Origin: Aldehydirespirator sp963667505 | Lineage (GTDB): Bacteria > Actinomycetota > Acidimicrobiia > Acidimicrobiales > Aldehydirespiratoraceae | Direction: 5' to 3' | Assembly (NCBI GenBank): GCA_963667505.2 | Contig: OY763490.2 | Span: 1,984,001 to 2,048,000 of the forward strand | DNA length: 64,000 bases | In this document: in pieces, positions 23,876 to 34,578 of the stretch | Layout of the letters: each line of letters opens with the position of its first letter | Position numbering within the stretch: position 1 is the stretch's first letter | Program-made: the position numbers and the translations under genes | Notes under the pieces: generated by a model | What the model saw: the letters and a program-made list of their open reading frames with translations, nothing else | What the model was told of the DNA's origin: nothing | The model's database searches: none

Positions 23876-24814
23876 CTAGAGGCTGGCCGACAGGAGGCGG
23901 GCGGTCTCGGCGATGGACTGGTCGAGCGGGGTGGGCTCCAGGTCGCCGAGCAGCTCGGCCAGTCCGGTGGGCGACAGGGCGTGGGCGAAGGGCAGCGGCT
24001 CGGCGCCGGGTTCGATGCCGAGGTCGTCGAAGCCGGTGATGCGGCGGACCCGGGCCAGGAAGTCGTCGATCGACGTCACATGGCCTCTCAGGTTTAGTAC
24101 CGGCGCGGCGGGCGAGTCGAGCTCGACCCGGGCGGCGGCGATGAAGGCTCGGGCCGCGTCGGGCGCGTAGTGGAAGTCGGTGACGCCCCCGTACCCCACC
24201 CGGTACGGCTCGCCCCGCACCGCGCTGTAGATGGCTGCGGTGGGCTGGGAGGTGACCCCTTGGTCGCGGCCGGCGCCGTACACGGTGAAGGGCCGAAGGC
24301 CCACGCAGGTCAGCCCGTGGTCGGCGGCGTACACCGCGGCGGTCTGCTCGTTGGCCACCTTGTAGGCGCCGTACAGGGTGGCGGGCCTGGGCAGCGCGTC
24401 CGGTCCGAGCTCGGGCTCGGGATAGAGCTCGACCGGGCCGAAGACGGCGGCGCTCGAGGCGTAGGACACCGTCGCGATGCCATGTTCCACCGCTGCCTCG
24501 AACACGTTGACCGTGCCCTGCACGTTGACGGCCGCGCCGCCGCTGGGGTCGGCCTTGCAGAACGGCACCTGGAGCGCGGCCAGATGGACCACCCGGTCGA
24601 CGCCGGCCATGGCGTCAACCACCGCGGCGCGGTCGACGATGTCGCCGGTGATCCGGCGAAAGCTCAGCGGGGCACCGTCGGCGACGAGCCGGTGTCGGCT
24701 GTCGTTGGCTCCGAGGTCGAAGGTGGTGACCTCGGTGCCCTCGTCGAGCAGCAGACGAACCGTCCACGCGCCGATGCAACCGTCGGCGCCGGTCACCAGG
24801 AAATGCTCGGCCAT
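23876..24814 (-). CDS. NAD-dependent epimerase/dehydratase family protein
   Basis: The 312-residue extended SDR has the Rossmann motif TGADGCIG (family TGxxGxxG), the active-site YGAYK (Tyr-x-x-x-Lys) and Ser in SYASSAAVFG. It resembles nucleotide-sugar 4-epimerases and related dehydratases; the substrate is not evident. The true ATG at 24814 lies in the second copy of a 65-bp tandem duplication; the first copy makes a chimeric 21-residue ORF. It follows the SDR at 24879-25589 in the same operon. Confidence 0.88.
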   Translation of the reverse strand: MAEHFLVTGADGCIGAWTVRLLLDEGTEVTTFDLGANDSRHRLVADGAPLSFRRITGDIVDRAAVVDAMAGVDRVVHLAALQVPFCKADPSGGAAVNVQGTVNVFEAAVEHGIATVSYASSAAVFGPVELYPEPELGPDALPRPATLYGAYKVANEQTAAVYAADHGLTCVGLRPFTVYGAGRDQGVTSQPTAAIYSAVRGEPYRVGYGGVTDFHYAPDAARAFIAAARVELDSPAAPVLNLRGHVTSIDDFLARVRRITGFDDLGIEPGAEPLPFAHALSPTGLAELLGDLEPTPLDQSIAETARLLSASL

Positions 24815-24914
24815 CAGTACGTAGCCCTCCCGCCGGAGATGTCGTAGCAGGCGCCGGTCACCAGGAAATGCTCGGCCATCAGTACGTAGCCCTCCCGCCG
24901 GAGATGTCGTAGCA
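24785..24914. repeat. 65-bp tandem duplication across a gene junction
   Basis: Two copies, identical as far as I can see, at 24785-24849 and 24850-24914. Each contains the last codons and stop of the SDR gene and the start of the epimerase gene. The identity shows that the event is recent. Confidence 0.95.
24814..24879 (-). CDS. Chimeric bridging mini-ORF, 21 aa (SDR-epimerase)
   Basis: It begins with the epimerase N-terminus (MAEHFLVTGA) and ends with the SDR C-terminus (CYDISGGRATY). ATGA overlap with the SDR stop; its own stop overlaps the true epimerase ATG in the same way. It is the direct product of the 65-bp duplication. Confidence 0.5.
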   Translation of the reverse strand: MAEHFLVTGACYDISGGRATY

Positions 24915-25589
24915 GGCGCCGGTGCTGAACGAGCAGTCCTCCGAGCACAGCCAGCCCACCAGCGCGGCCACCTCGGCGGGCTCGCCCAGGCGGCCCATGG
25001 GGATCTTGGCCAGCATGTAGTCCAGCACCTCAGGGGCGGTGGCGAGGTTCATGGGGGTGGCGATCACCGCCGGCGCGATCGAGTTGACTATCACTCCGGT
25101 GGTGGACAGTTCCTTGGCCACTGACTTGGTGAGGGCGATCACCGCGCCCTTGCTGGCCGAGTAGGCGCTCAGGTTCGGGTTGCCCTCCTTGCCGGCGATG
25201 CTGGCGATGTTGACGACCCGGCCCCAGCCCCGCTCGACCATGCCGCTGAGGGTGGCCTGCATGACGTTGAAGATGCCGGTGACGTTCACGGTCAGGGTGT
25301 GCTGCCAGCCGTCCAGCGGCGTGTCGAGCAGCGGCACGTTGGGGCCGACCACGCCCGCGGACTGCACCACGATGTCCATCCGGTCGATGCCGTCGATGGC
25401 CCGCACGCTGGCTGGGTCGGTCACGTCCACCTCGTGTATGGCGTCGAGCTCGTCGGCCCGGTCGGCCATGTCGCCGGGGTGCAGATCCACGGCTGTCACC
25501 TGACAGCCCTGGGCCAGGAGCCGGTCGACGCAGGCGGCGCCGATCCCCGAGCCGGCGCCGGTCACCAGGGCGCGGCGTCCGGCGGTCAT
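24879..25589 (-). CDS. Short-chain dehydrogenase/reductase, copy 1
   Basis: The 236-residue classical SDR has TGAGSGIGAAC (cofactor), the NVTGIFNVMQA segment and the catalytic Ser...YSASK. The absence of an acidic-to-basic change after the second strand (AVDLHPGD) favours NAD(H). It is closely similar to the SDR at 25923-26633 in length, N-terminus (MTAGRRALVTGAGSGIGAAC) and C-terminus (CSEDCSFSTGACYDI), so the two arose by tandem duplication. The substrate is unknown; the neighbouring epimerase suggests sugar or polyol chemistry. Confidence 0.9.
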   Translation of the reverse strand: MTAGRRALVTGAGSGIGAACVDRLLAQGCQVTAVDLHPGDMADRADELDAIHEVDVTDPASVRAIDGIDRMDIVVQSAGVVGPNVPLLDTPLDGWQHTLTVNVTGIFNVMQATLSGMVERGWGRVVNIASIAGKEGNPNLSAYSASKGAVIALTKSVAKELSTTGVIVNSIAPAVIATPMNLATAPEVLDYMLAKIPMGRLGEPAEVAALVGWLCSEDCSFSTGACYDISGGRATY

Positions 25590-25682
25590 CGTGTGACGCT
25601 CCCGGCGCTAGCCGGCTCGGTCGAGTGTTCTGTGCGGTGGGAATGGTGCATGGCCCGCAATGGTATGGGGCGGTCGCCGCCA

Positions 25683-25880
25683 CCGCGGCCGGGCGCGGGC
25701 GGGCGGCCTGCTCGACGCGGCCGTCGCGCATCACTGCGATTCCGCGGCCGGGCGCGGGCGGGCGGCCTGCTCGACGCGGCCGTCGCGCATCACTGCGATT
25801 CCGCGGCCGGGCGCGGGCGGGCGGCCTGCTCGACGCGGCCGTCGCGCATCACTGCGATTCCGCGGCCGGGCGCGGGCGGC
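25683..25880. repeat. 59-bp tandem repeat between two SDR paralogs, carrying coupled mini-ORFs
   Basis: Copies start at 25683, 25742, 25801 and (partial) 25860. On the minus strand each copy encodes MRDGRVEQAARPRPAAESQ with a TGATG junction to the next copy (ATGs at 25849, 25790 and 25731). The last frame runs on into the SDR gene out of frame, so the chain is not closed at that end, nor does it overlap the upstream SDR stop. Confidence 0.85.
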
Positions 25881-25922
25881 GGCACCGGTGTCAGCGGGTG
25901 GCCGAGGCGGGGACGGACGGGG

Positions 25923-26633
25923 TCAGTAGGTGGCTCGGCCGCCGGTGATGTCGTAGCAGGCGCCGGTGCTGAACGAGCAGTCCTCCGAGCACAGCCAGCC
26001 GATCAGCGCGGCCACCTCTGCGGGCTGGCAGATGCGGCCCATCGGGATCTTGGCCACCATGTGGTCGATCACCGCCTGGGGCGCTCCGGCCACCATCGGC
26101 GTGTCGGTGATGGTGGGGGCCACCGAGTTGACCAGCACGCCGGTGGCGGCCAGTTCCTTGGCCACCGACTTGGTGAGAGCGATCACCGCGGCCTTGCTGG
26201 CCGAGTACGCCGACTGGGCCGCGTTGCCCTCCTTGCCGGCGATGCTGGCGACGTTGACCACCCGGCCCCAGCCCCGCCGCACCATTCCAGGCAGGGTGGC
26301 CCTCATCACGTTGACCACCCCCGAGACGTTGACGGCCATGACCCGGTCCCAATCCTCAGGCACCACGTCCGTCAGCGGCATGACCGGCCCGGATATGGCC
26401 GCACACTGCACCACTATGTCGATCTCGTCGATGCCTTCGACGGCGATGACCGCGTCGGGGTCGGACACGTCGATCTCGACGACGGCCTCCAGGTCGCCGG
26501 CCCGCTCGGCCATCCGGCCGGCCCGCAGGTCGACGCCCACCACCCGGTGTCCCCGGTCCAGGAGCAGTTCCGCGCAGGCGGCGCCGATGCCGGAGCCGGC
26601 ACCGGTGACCAGAGCCCTGCGACCAGCGGTCAT
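25923..26633 (-). CDS. Short-chain dehydrogenase/reductase, copy 2
   Basis: A 236-residue classical SDR with TGAGSGIGAAC, YSASK and the same C-terminal CSEDCSFSTGACYDI as copy 1, with divergence mainly in the middle (NVSGVVNVMRA, TITDTPMVAG). ATG 26633 follows GAGGG by 4 nt; the frame is open further upstream but that part is tandem repeat. It probably heads the operon with copy 1 and the epimerase. Confidence 0.9.
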   Translation of the reverse strand: MTAGRRALVTGAGSGIGAACAELLLDRGHRVVGVDLRAGRMAERAGDLEAVVEIDVSDPDAVIAVEGIDEIDIVVQCAAISGPVMPLTDVVPEDWDRVMAVNVSGVVNVMRATLPGMVRRGWGRVVNVASIAGKEGNAAQSAYSASKAAVIALTKSVAKELAATGVLVNSVAPTITDTPMVAGAPQAVIDHMVAKIPMGRICQPAEVAALIGWLCSEDCSFSTGACYDITGGRATY

Positions 26634-26667
26634 CTTTCCCTCGTGTAGAACACGACGCCAGATAGTA

Positions 26668-26830
26668 GATGGTCGCCCGGATGCCGCCGCGCTGCAGCTT
26701 GATGGCCCCCGGGCGCCGAACCAGGCGCCCAGTGGATGGTCGCCCGGATGCCGCCGCGCTGCAGCTTGATGGCCCCCGGGCGCCGAACCAGGCGCCCAGT
26801 GGATGGTCGCCCGGATGCCGCCGCCGCGCA
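26668..26830. repeat. 67-bp tandem repeat in a divergent intergenic region
   Basis: GATGGTCGCC recurs at 26668, 26735 and 26802 (period 67, 1 mod 3), giving about two and a third copies between the divergent SDR and VOC genes. No overlapping start/stop structure results, in contrast to repeats at co-directional junctions. Confidence 0.85.
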
Positions 26831-26908
26831 GCAGCTGCTCGTCAGCGCACCGCTCCGCCAGCTGCTTCACTGATGGCGCGCCGATGCCCCGACTGGAGGA
26901 AGCAAGAC

Positions 26909-27316
26909 ATGGCCCGGACCATCACCAAACCAGGCTTCGACCTCGGCATCGTGACCAACAACGGCGACGCGATGCTCGAGTTCTACCGGGACGTCGTGGG
27001 CCTCGAATACGAGGCCACCATGAAGCTGGAGGCGATCGGCATCGCCCGGATGGACCGCCTGCTCTGCAACGACAGCGTGCTGAAGCTGGTGACCACCATG
27101 GCCGACGTGTCCGAGGGCGTCGGCGGCGGCCTCGATGGATGCACCGGAATGCGCTACTTCACCATCGCGGTGGACGACGTGGCCGCCGCGGCAGCCGACT
27201 GCGAGGCGGCTGGTGCGCCCGTCGTGTGGCCTCCGCGGGAGAGCCGTCCCGGCGTGACCATCGCCATGGTGGAGGACCCCGACGGCAACTGGGTGGAGTT
27301 CATCCAGGCGTCCTGA
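26909..27316 (+). CDS. VOC (glyoxalase/dioxygenase) family protein
   Basis: The 135-residue protein is a single pair of the beta-alpha-beta-beta-beta modules of the vicinal-oxygen-chelate fold: N-terminal FDLGIVTNNGDAMLEFYRDV and C-terminal TIAMVEDPDGNWVEFIQ with the Glu ligand. The usual N-terminal His ligand is not obvious (LGIVTNN where LxHV is common), so metal binding is uncertain. ATG 26909 is preferred over upstream repeat codons because GGAGGA lies 8 nt before it. Confidence 0.85.
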   Translation: MARTITKPGFDLGIVTNNGDAMLEFYRDVVGLEYEATMKLEAIGIARMDRLLCNDSVLKLVTTMADVSEGVGGGLDGCTGMRYFTIAVDDVAAAAADCEAAGAPVVWPPRESRPGVTIAMVEDPDGNWVEFIQAS

Positions 27317-27465
27317 GGCGGGGCGACTCTGCGGGCTGTGACCGCCCGGAAGCGGCTGGCGGCGGACGGTTCGGGCTGCGGCTGTCACAGGGCCGTACTA
27401 GGTTCGGGCACTGTCCGATTGGTTCCCGCGCCGTCGGGCTGAGACCACCCCGAGGAGGCCGTCCG

Positions 27466-29520
27466 ATGAACCGCCCACTTTCCCGCAAGCCGACCGCCCT
27501 GCTGGCAGTTCTGGCCCTCGTCGCCGCAGTGATGGCGTCGCTGTCGCCCACCGCCGGCGCGCAGACCCCGACGCCGGTGCCGATAAGCGCCGACACGTTC
27601 ACCCTGACGATCCTGCACAACAACGACGGCGAGTCGAAGCTGCTGCCCGACGACGACTCCGGATATCCCGGCGTGGCCCGCTTCGCCGCCCAGATGAAGC
27701 TGATGCAGGCCGCCGCGGCGAACGAGGGAACGGCCGTGGTGACCCTGACCTCGGGCGACAACTTCCTGGCGTCGCAGGAGCTGAACGTGTCGCTGGCCCG
27801 CGACGGCGCCCTCTACGACTCGGTCGCGCTCAGCGGGCTGTACGACGCCATGGCCTTGGGCAACCACGACTTCGACCTCGGGCCGGAGGTCGCGGCCCGC
27901 TTCATCGAGGGGTTCGACCCGCCGGTGACGTTCCTGTCGGCCAACGCCGACTTCTCCGGCGAGCCGGCCTTGCAGGCGCTGGTGGACGCGGGCACCTTGG
28001 CCGCCAGCACCGTGGTGGAGGCCGGAGGGCAGAAGGTGGGCGTGATCGGAGCGGTCACGCCGATGCTCCCGAACATCTCGTCGCCCCGCAACGTGGTGAT
28101 ATCCGACGTGCTGGCCGCAGTGCAGGCTGAGGTCCAGTCGCTGACCGCCGACGGCGTGAACAAGATCATCCTGGTCAGCCACCTGCAGGGCGTATCCGAG
28201 GAGATCGCCCTGGTGGCCGACCTGGCCGGCGTGGACGTGGTGATCGCGGGCGGCGGCGACGACCTGCTGCGCAACGACGGCGACACCTGCATGCCCGACG
28301 ACGACCCGGTCGGCCCGTATCCGCTGCTGGTGGAGGACTCCACCGGCGCCAACGTGCCGGTGATCACCGCGCCCGGCGGCTATCGCTGCATCGGCGCGCT
28401 GACCGTGGCGTTCGACGACGACGGCAACATCGTGAGCCACACCGGCCGCTCCGTCGGCGTCAGCATGGCGGTGACCCCCGACCCGGCGGTGCAGTCGGCT
28501 GTGGTCGAGCCGCTCGCCGCGGCGGTGGCCGAGTCCGACGCCCATGTGATCGGCACCAGCGAGGTCGCGCTCGACGGTCGCAGGGCCGGAGTGCGCACCG
28601 GATCCACCAACCAGGGCAACCTCCACTCCGACGCGCTGCGGGCTGTGGCCACCAACCTGGCGGACTCCTTCGGGCTCCCGGTTCCCGACGTGGCCATCCA
28701 GAACGGCGGCGGAATCCGCAACGACGCGGTGATCCCGGCCGGGCCGATCACCACCGGCGACACGTGGGACATCGCCCCGTTCCGCAACTTCGTGGTCGTG
28801 GGCGAGGTGTCCCGCGAGACCTTCCATGTGCTGCTGGAGCAGGCCGTGGACCGGATCCCGGGCGCCGGGGGGCAGTTCCCGCAGGTCTCGGGGTTCACGT
28901 TCGTCTACGACCCGGACGCCCCGGCCCGCGAGACCGACCGGGCGGGCGACTGCTCGCTGGCGGGCGACCCAGGATCGAGGATCCGCGACGTGACCCTCGA
29001 CGACGGCACCGCCATTGTGCGCCACGGCGCGGTGGTGTCGGGCGACCCGCTGGCGCTGGCCACCATCGACTTCCTGGCCAACGGCGGCGACTGCTACCCG
29101 CTGGCCGACATCGAGTTCACGTCGGTGGGCGTCACCTACCAGCAGGCGCTGGCCGACTACATCGCCAAGGACCTCGGCGGCACCATCACCGCGTCCGCCT
29201 ACCCGGAGGGAGGCGACGACCGGATCGTCGCTCTAGCGGCGGAGCCCGAGCCGGAGCCGGAACCAGCGCCCGAGCCGGAGCCAGTGCCCGAGCCCGAGCC
29301 AGTGCCCGAGCCCGAGCCGGTGCCCGAGCCGGAACCGACCACGGTCACGGTCAAGTGGGGCGACAGCCTATGGCGCCTCGCCGCCCGGCATCTCGGGTCG
29401 GGGACGCGCTGGCGGGAGATCTTCGATCTCAACCGGGGCAGGATGCAGGCCGACGGCCGGCGCCTGACCAACCCCAACCTGATCCGGATCGGCTGGGTGC
29501 TCGAAATCCCCCAGAACTGA
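27466..29520 (+). CDS. Secreted 5'-nucleotidase/UshA-like phosphoesterase with C-terminal LysM
   Basis: The 684-residue protein has a Sec signal peptide (residues 1-32, cut near AGA-QT) and a metallophosphatase domain at about 45-300 with HNNDGESK, SGDNF, GNHDFD and VSHLQG. A 5'-nucleotidase C-terminal domain follows at about 330-570 with IQNGGGIRNDA. Then come a PEPEPVPEPEP linker (about 593-625) and a LysM domain at about 626-683 (VKWGDSLWRLAARHLG). It should cleave nucleotides or related phosphoesters outside the cell while held to peptidoglycan. GAGGAGG precedes ATG 27466. It is a single gene on the plus strand. Confidence 0.9.
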   Translation: MNRPLSRKPTALLAVLALVAAVMASLSPTAGAQTPTPVPISADTFTLTILHNNDGESKLLPDDDSGYPGVARFAAQMKLMQAAAANEGTAVVTLTSGDNFLASQELNVSLARDGALYDSVALSGLYDAMALGNHDFDLGPEVAARFIEGFDPPVTFLSANADFSGEPALQALVDAGTLAASTVVEAGGQKVGVIGAVTPMLPNISSPRNVVISDVLAAVQAEVQSLTADGVNKIILVSHLQGVSEEIALVADLAGVDVVIAGGGDDLLRNDGDTCMPDDDPVGPYPLLVEDSTGANVPVITAPGGYRCIGALTVAFDDDGNIVSHTGRSVGVSMAVTPDPAVQSAVVEPLAAAVAESDAHVIGTSEVALDGRRAGVRTGSTNQGNLHSDALRAVATNLADSFGLPVPDVAIQNGGGIRNDAVIPAGPITTGDTWDIAPFRNFVVVGEVSRETFHVLLEQAVDRIPGAGGQFPQVSGFTFVYDPDAPARETDRAGDCSLAGDPGSRIRDVTLDDGTAIVRHGAVVSGDPLALATIDFLANGGDCYPLADIEFTSVGVTYQQALADYIAKDLGGTITASAYPEGGDDRIVALAAEPEPEPEPAPEPEPVPEPEPVPEPEPVPEPEPTTVTVKWGDSLWRLAARHLGSGTRWREIFDLNRGRMQADGRRLTNPNLIRIGWVLEIPQN

Positions 29521-29626
29521 CGCTCAGGAGGCGCCTCGTAGCGGAGCCCATCTCACTGATGGCACGGCGGTGCTCGAACTCCCCCGAGACTGACGCTGCG
29601 GAAGCCTCGCGGGCCTCTGGCGGGGG

Positions 29627-31393
29627 TCAGGTGTAGTCCTGGTACTTCTCCAGGTGGCGGATCGGGCGGCTCAGGGCGTCCTTGCGGAAGGGGTCGCCTA
29701 GCTCCTTGGTGCACATGGCCTCGATGACGGTGGTGCGTCCCGCATTCATCTGGGCGTCGATGGCCTCGGTCAAGGCCGGGCCGACATCCTCCAGGTGGTT
29801 CACGCGCACCCCGTCGGCGCCCATGGCCCGGGCCACCTCCGACCAGTCCTCGCCGCCGTCGAGCTCGCCGGCCACGAAGCGCCGGCCGTAGAAGTCCACC
29901 TGGTTCTTCTTCTCGGCGCCCCACTGGCGGTTGTGGAACACCACCGCGGTGACCGGTATGTCGTGGCGCACTGCGGTCATGGTCTCCACCATGCTCATGG
30001 CCCAGGCCCCGTCGCCGGCGTAGGCCACTGCGGGGCGGTCGGGGGCGGCCTTCTTGGCCCCGATGATCGTGGGCAGGGCGTAACCGCAGTTGCCCCAGCT
30101 CATGGCGGCGAAGAACGACCGGGGCTCCTCGAAGCGCAGATAGCTGTTGGCCACCGAGTTGATGTTGCCGATGTCGGTGGACACCATCACCCGGGGCGGC
30201 ATGGCCTTCTCGAGCTCGCGCAGCACCTGGCGAGGGTGCATCCAGTCGTCGGGCTCGGCCGCGGCCTGCTTGATCATGTCCACGCTGAAGTCGTCGGTCT
30301 CCTCGGTCCAGTCGTCGAGCTCGGCCTCCCAGTCGGCCTTGGCGGCCGCGATGTCGCCGGCCCGCCGAGCCTTGGTGGCGTCGCAGGCCAGCTCCCTGCC
30401 GGCCAGGCGGGCGCTGAGAGCGGCCCCGGCCGCGGCGGCGTCGCCGCAGATGCCCACGTCGATGCGCTTCACGAGGCCGAGCATCTTGGGGTCGGCGTCC
30501 ACCTGGATGATCTTGGCCTCCGCCGGCCAGTAGTCGAGGCCGTGCTGGGGCAGGGTGCCGAAGGGGCCGAGGCGGGTGCCGAGGGCGAGAACCACGTCGG
30601 CCTGCGATATCAGGCGCATGGCCGCCTTGGAGCCCTGGTAGCCGAGCGGCCCGCACCACAGCGGATGCGAGGCCGGGAACGAGTCGTTGTGCAGGTAGCT
30701 GTTCACCACCGGGCACCCCAGTCGCTCGGCCAGCGCCACCGTGGAGGCCATGGCGTCGCCCATCACCACCCCGCCGCCCGAGACCATCACCGGGAAGGCG
30801 GCCCCGGCCAGCAGTTCGGCGGCCTCGCTGAGGGTGCGGTCCCCGCCGGGGCCGCGGTCGAGGCGCTGCGGCTGAGGGATGTCGGTGTCGATGTCGCCGT
30901 AGAAGCGGTCGCGGGGGATGTTGAGCTGGGTCGGCCCCATCTCCGACAGGGCCCGGTGGAAGCAGCGGGCGGTGAGCTCGGCCATGCGGTGCTCGTTGTT
31001 CACATGACCCTGGTACTTGGTGAACTCCTCGAACATCGGGAGCTGGTTGGCCTCCTGGAAGCCGCCGAGGCCGATGCCCATGGTCCCCGCCTCGGGGGTG
31101 ACGATCACCACCGGGCTGTGAGCCCAGAAAGCGGCTGCGACCGCGGTCACGCAGTTGGAGATGCCGGGGCCGTTCTGGCCGATCACAACGCCGTGGCGGC
31201 CCGACACCCTGGCGAAGCCGTCGGCCATGTGGGCCGCGCCCTGCTCGTGGACCACCGGCACCAACTCGATGCCGGCCGGCTCGAAGATGTCCATGGCGTC
31301 CATGAAGGCGCTGCCCATGATGCCGAAGATGGTGTCCACGCCGTGGGCCACCATCGTCTCCACGAACGCCTCGCTAGGGGTCATGCGGGTCAT
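29627..31393 (-). CDS. xsc: Sulfoacetaldehyde acetyltransferase
   Basis: The 588-residue thiamine-diphosphate enzyme converts sulfoacetaldehyde and phosphate to acetyl phosphate and sulfite, the carbon-sulfur bond cleavage step of taurine-type sulfonate use. The N-terminal PYR domain (IFGIMGSAFMDAMDIFEPAG, VVHEQGAAHMADGFARVSG) and the C-terminal cofactor motif GDGAWAMSM...HNRQWGAEKKNQ match the Xsc subfamily closely. ATG 31393 has GGAGGA 7 nt upstream; ATG 31417 is less likely. No phosphotransacetylase, taurine transaminase or sulfite exporter gene lies nearby, so the pathway must be completed elsewhere. Confidence 0.9.
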   Translation of the reverse strand: MTRMTPSEAFVETMVAHGVDTIFGIMGSAFMDAMDIFEPAGIELVPVVHEQGAAHMADGFARVSGRHGVVIGQNGPGISNCVTAVAAAFWAHSPVVIVTPEAGTMGIGLGGFQEANQLPMFEEFTKYQGHVNNEHRMAELTARCFHRALSEMGPTQLNIPRDRFYGDIDTDIPQPQRLDRGPGGDRTLSEAAELLAGAAFPVMVSGGGVVMGDAMASTVALAERLGCPVVNSYLHNDSFPASHPLWCGPLGYQGSKAAMRLISQADVVLALGTRLGPFGTLPQHGLDYWPAEAKIIQVDADPKMLGLVKRIDVGICGDAAAAGAALSARLAGRELACDATKARRAGDIAAAKADWEAELDDWTEETDDFSVDMIKQAAAEPDDWMHPRQVLRELEKAMPPRVMVSTDIGNINSVANSYLRFEEPRSFFAAMSWGNCGYALPTIIGAKKAAPDRPAVAYAGDGAWAMSMVETMTAVRHDIPVTAVVFHNRQWGAEKKNQVDFYGRRFVAGELDGGEDWSEVARAMGADGVRVNHLEDVGPALTEAIDAQMNAGRTTVIEAMCTKELGDPFRKDALSRPIRHLEKYQDYT

Positions 31394-31517
31394 GTCTGGG
31401 TCCTCCGTCAACCGCAAGTTCCGAAGCCCAGCCTGCGCCGAGCCATGCTGTTAGAGCCTATAACTGATTCTCTAGACCCCGCCATGCCCAGCTTCCTGGA
31501 CTCTGGCGTGAGCATGT

Positions 31518-31996
31518 CTAGCGCCGTGCCTGTTCAGCCTGAATGTCCGCGGGCCATCGGCTCTTGATGTATGCCAGAACGGCCCAGATATCCGCGTCGT
31601 CGAGTTCATCGGCGAAACCACGCATGTCGCTCTTGTAGCCTCCCCCGGCGACGGCCTCGGTTCCCCATTTGGTCACTTCGAACAGCTGGACGTCGCTGTG
31701 ATGCCAAGTGTGTCCAGTCTCGTCGTGGGGAGGGGCGGGAAGGGTGCCGTCGGCCTTTCTCTGCCTCCAGTTCGGCTGTCCTTCCAAGCTCGTACCGTGG
31801 CATGAGGCGCAGGATTCCGCGTAGACCGCGGACCCCCGCGCGACAAGCTCGGGATCCGACGCGTCCGCTCTGCCAGAGTAGGACCGCTCCTCGGTCCCGT
31901 CCGAGAGGATGGACCAGCCCGCAATCAGACCGGCTACGACCACGACCAGCACGATGACGGTGGAGGTCAGGACGCGTCGCTCGCGCCTCCTCCCGG

Positions 31997-32000
<4 letters not shown>
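31518..32000 (-). CDS. Membrane-anchored monoheme cytochrome c
   Basis: The 160-residue protein has one N-terminal membrane anchor (about residues 10-32) and a class I cytochrome c domain with heme motif CASCH near residue 63. Candidate axial Met residues lie downstream (for example SDMRGFADELDD near residue 126). It faces outside the cytoplasmic membrane. GTG 32000 overlaps the copA stop (GTGA), so it is translated with the copper exporter; a link to copper or to respiratory oxidase supply is plausible but unproven. Confidence 0.88.
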
Positions 32001-34324
<2,324 letters not shown>

Positions 34325-34400
34325 ACGCTTAAGACTACGCCCGTCACACCGCCGACATTCCCGGCGCAACGCCTTGACGGTCGCATCCGCAGCCGCCGAG

Positions 34401-34520
34401 ATTTCAGGCCGGCGAATCGGGCCGACCGACAGGCCCGCGCACGACGGCCTCACGATACGCAGACGCCGGAATTTCAGGCCGGCGAATCGGGCCGACCGAC
34501 AGGCCCGTGCACAACGACCT
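34401..34520. repeat. Two 50-bp direct repeats between copA and the aminotransferase gene
   Basis: ATTTCAGGCCGGCGAATCGG begins a near-identical 50-bp element at 34401 and 34471 (period 70). It lies in the divergent spacer upstream of both genes and could hold regulatory sites; no known copper operator is recognisable. Confidence 0.7.
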
Positions 34521-34578
34521 GACAGTCCCCAGCCGCGGGGATTTCGGGACTCGGGGCGGTATGGGGCAGACTGGCCGG

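Noticed and set aside
26669..26908. N-terminal extension of the VOC protein through the 67-bp repeat
   Set aside because: The 67-bp period shifts frame between copies, so the translation is not a real repeat protein; a good ribosome-binding site precedes ATG 26909.
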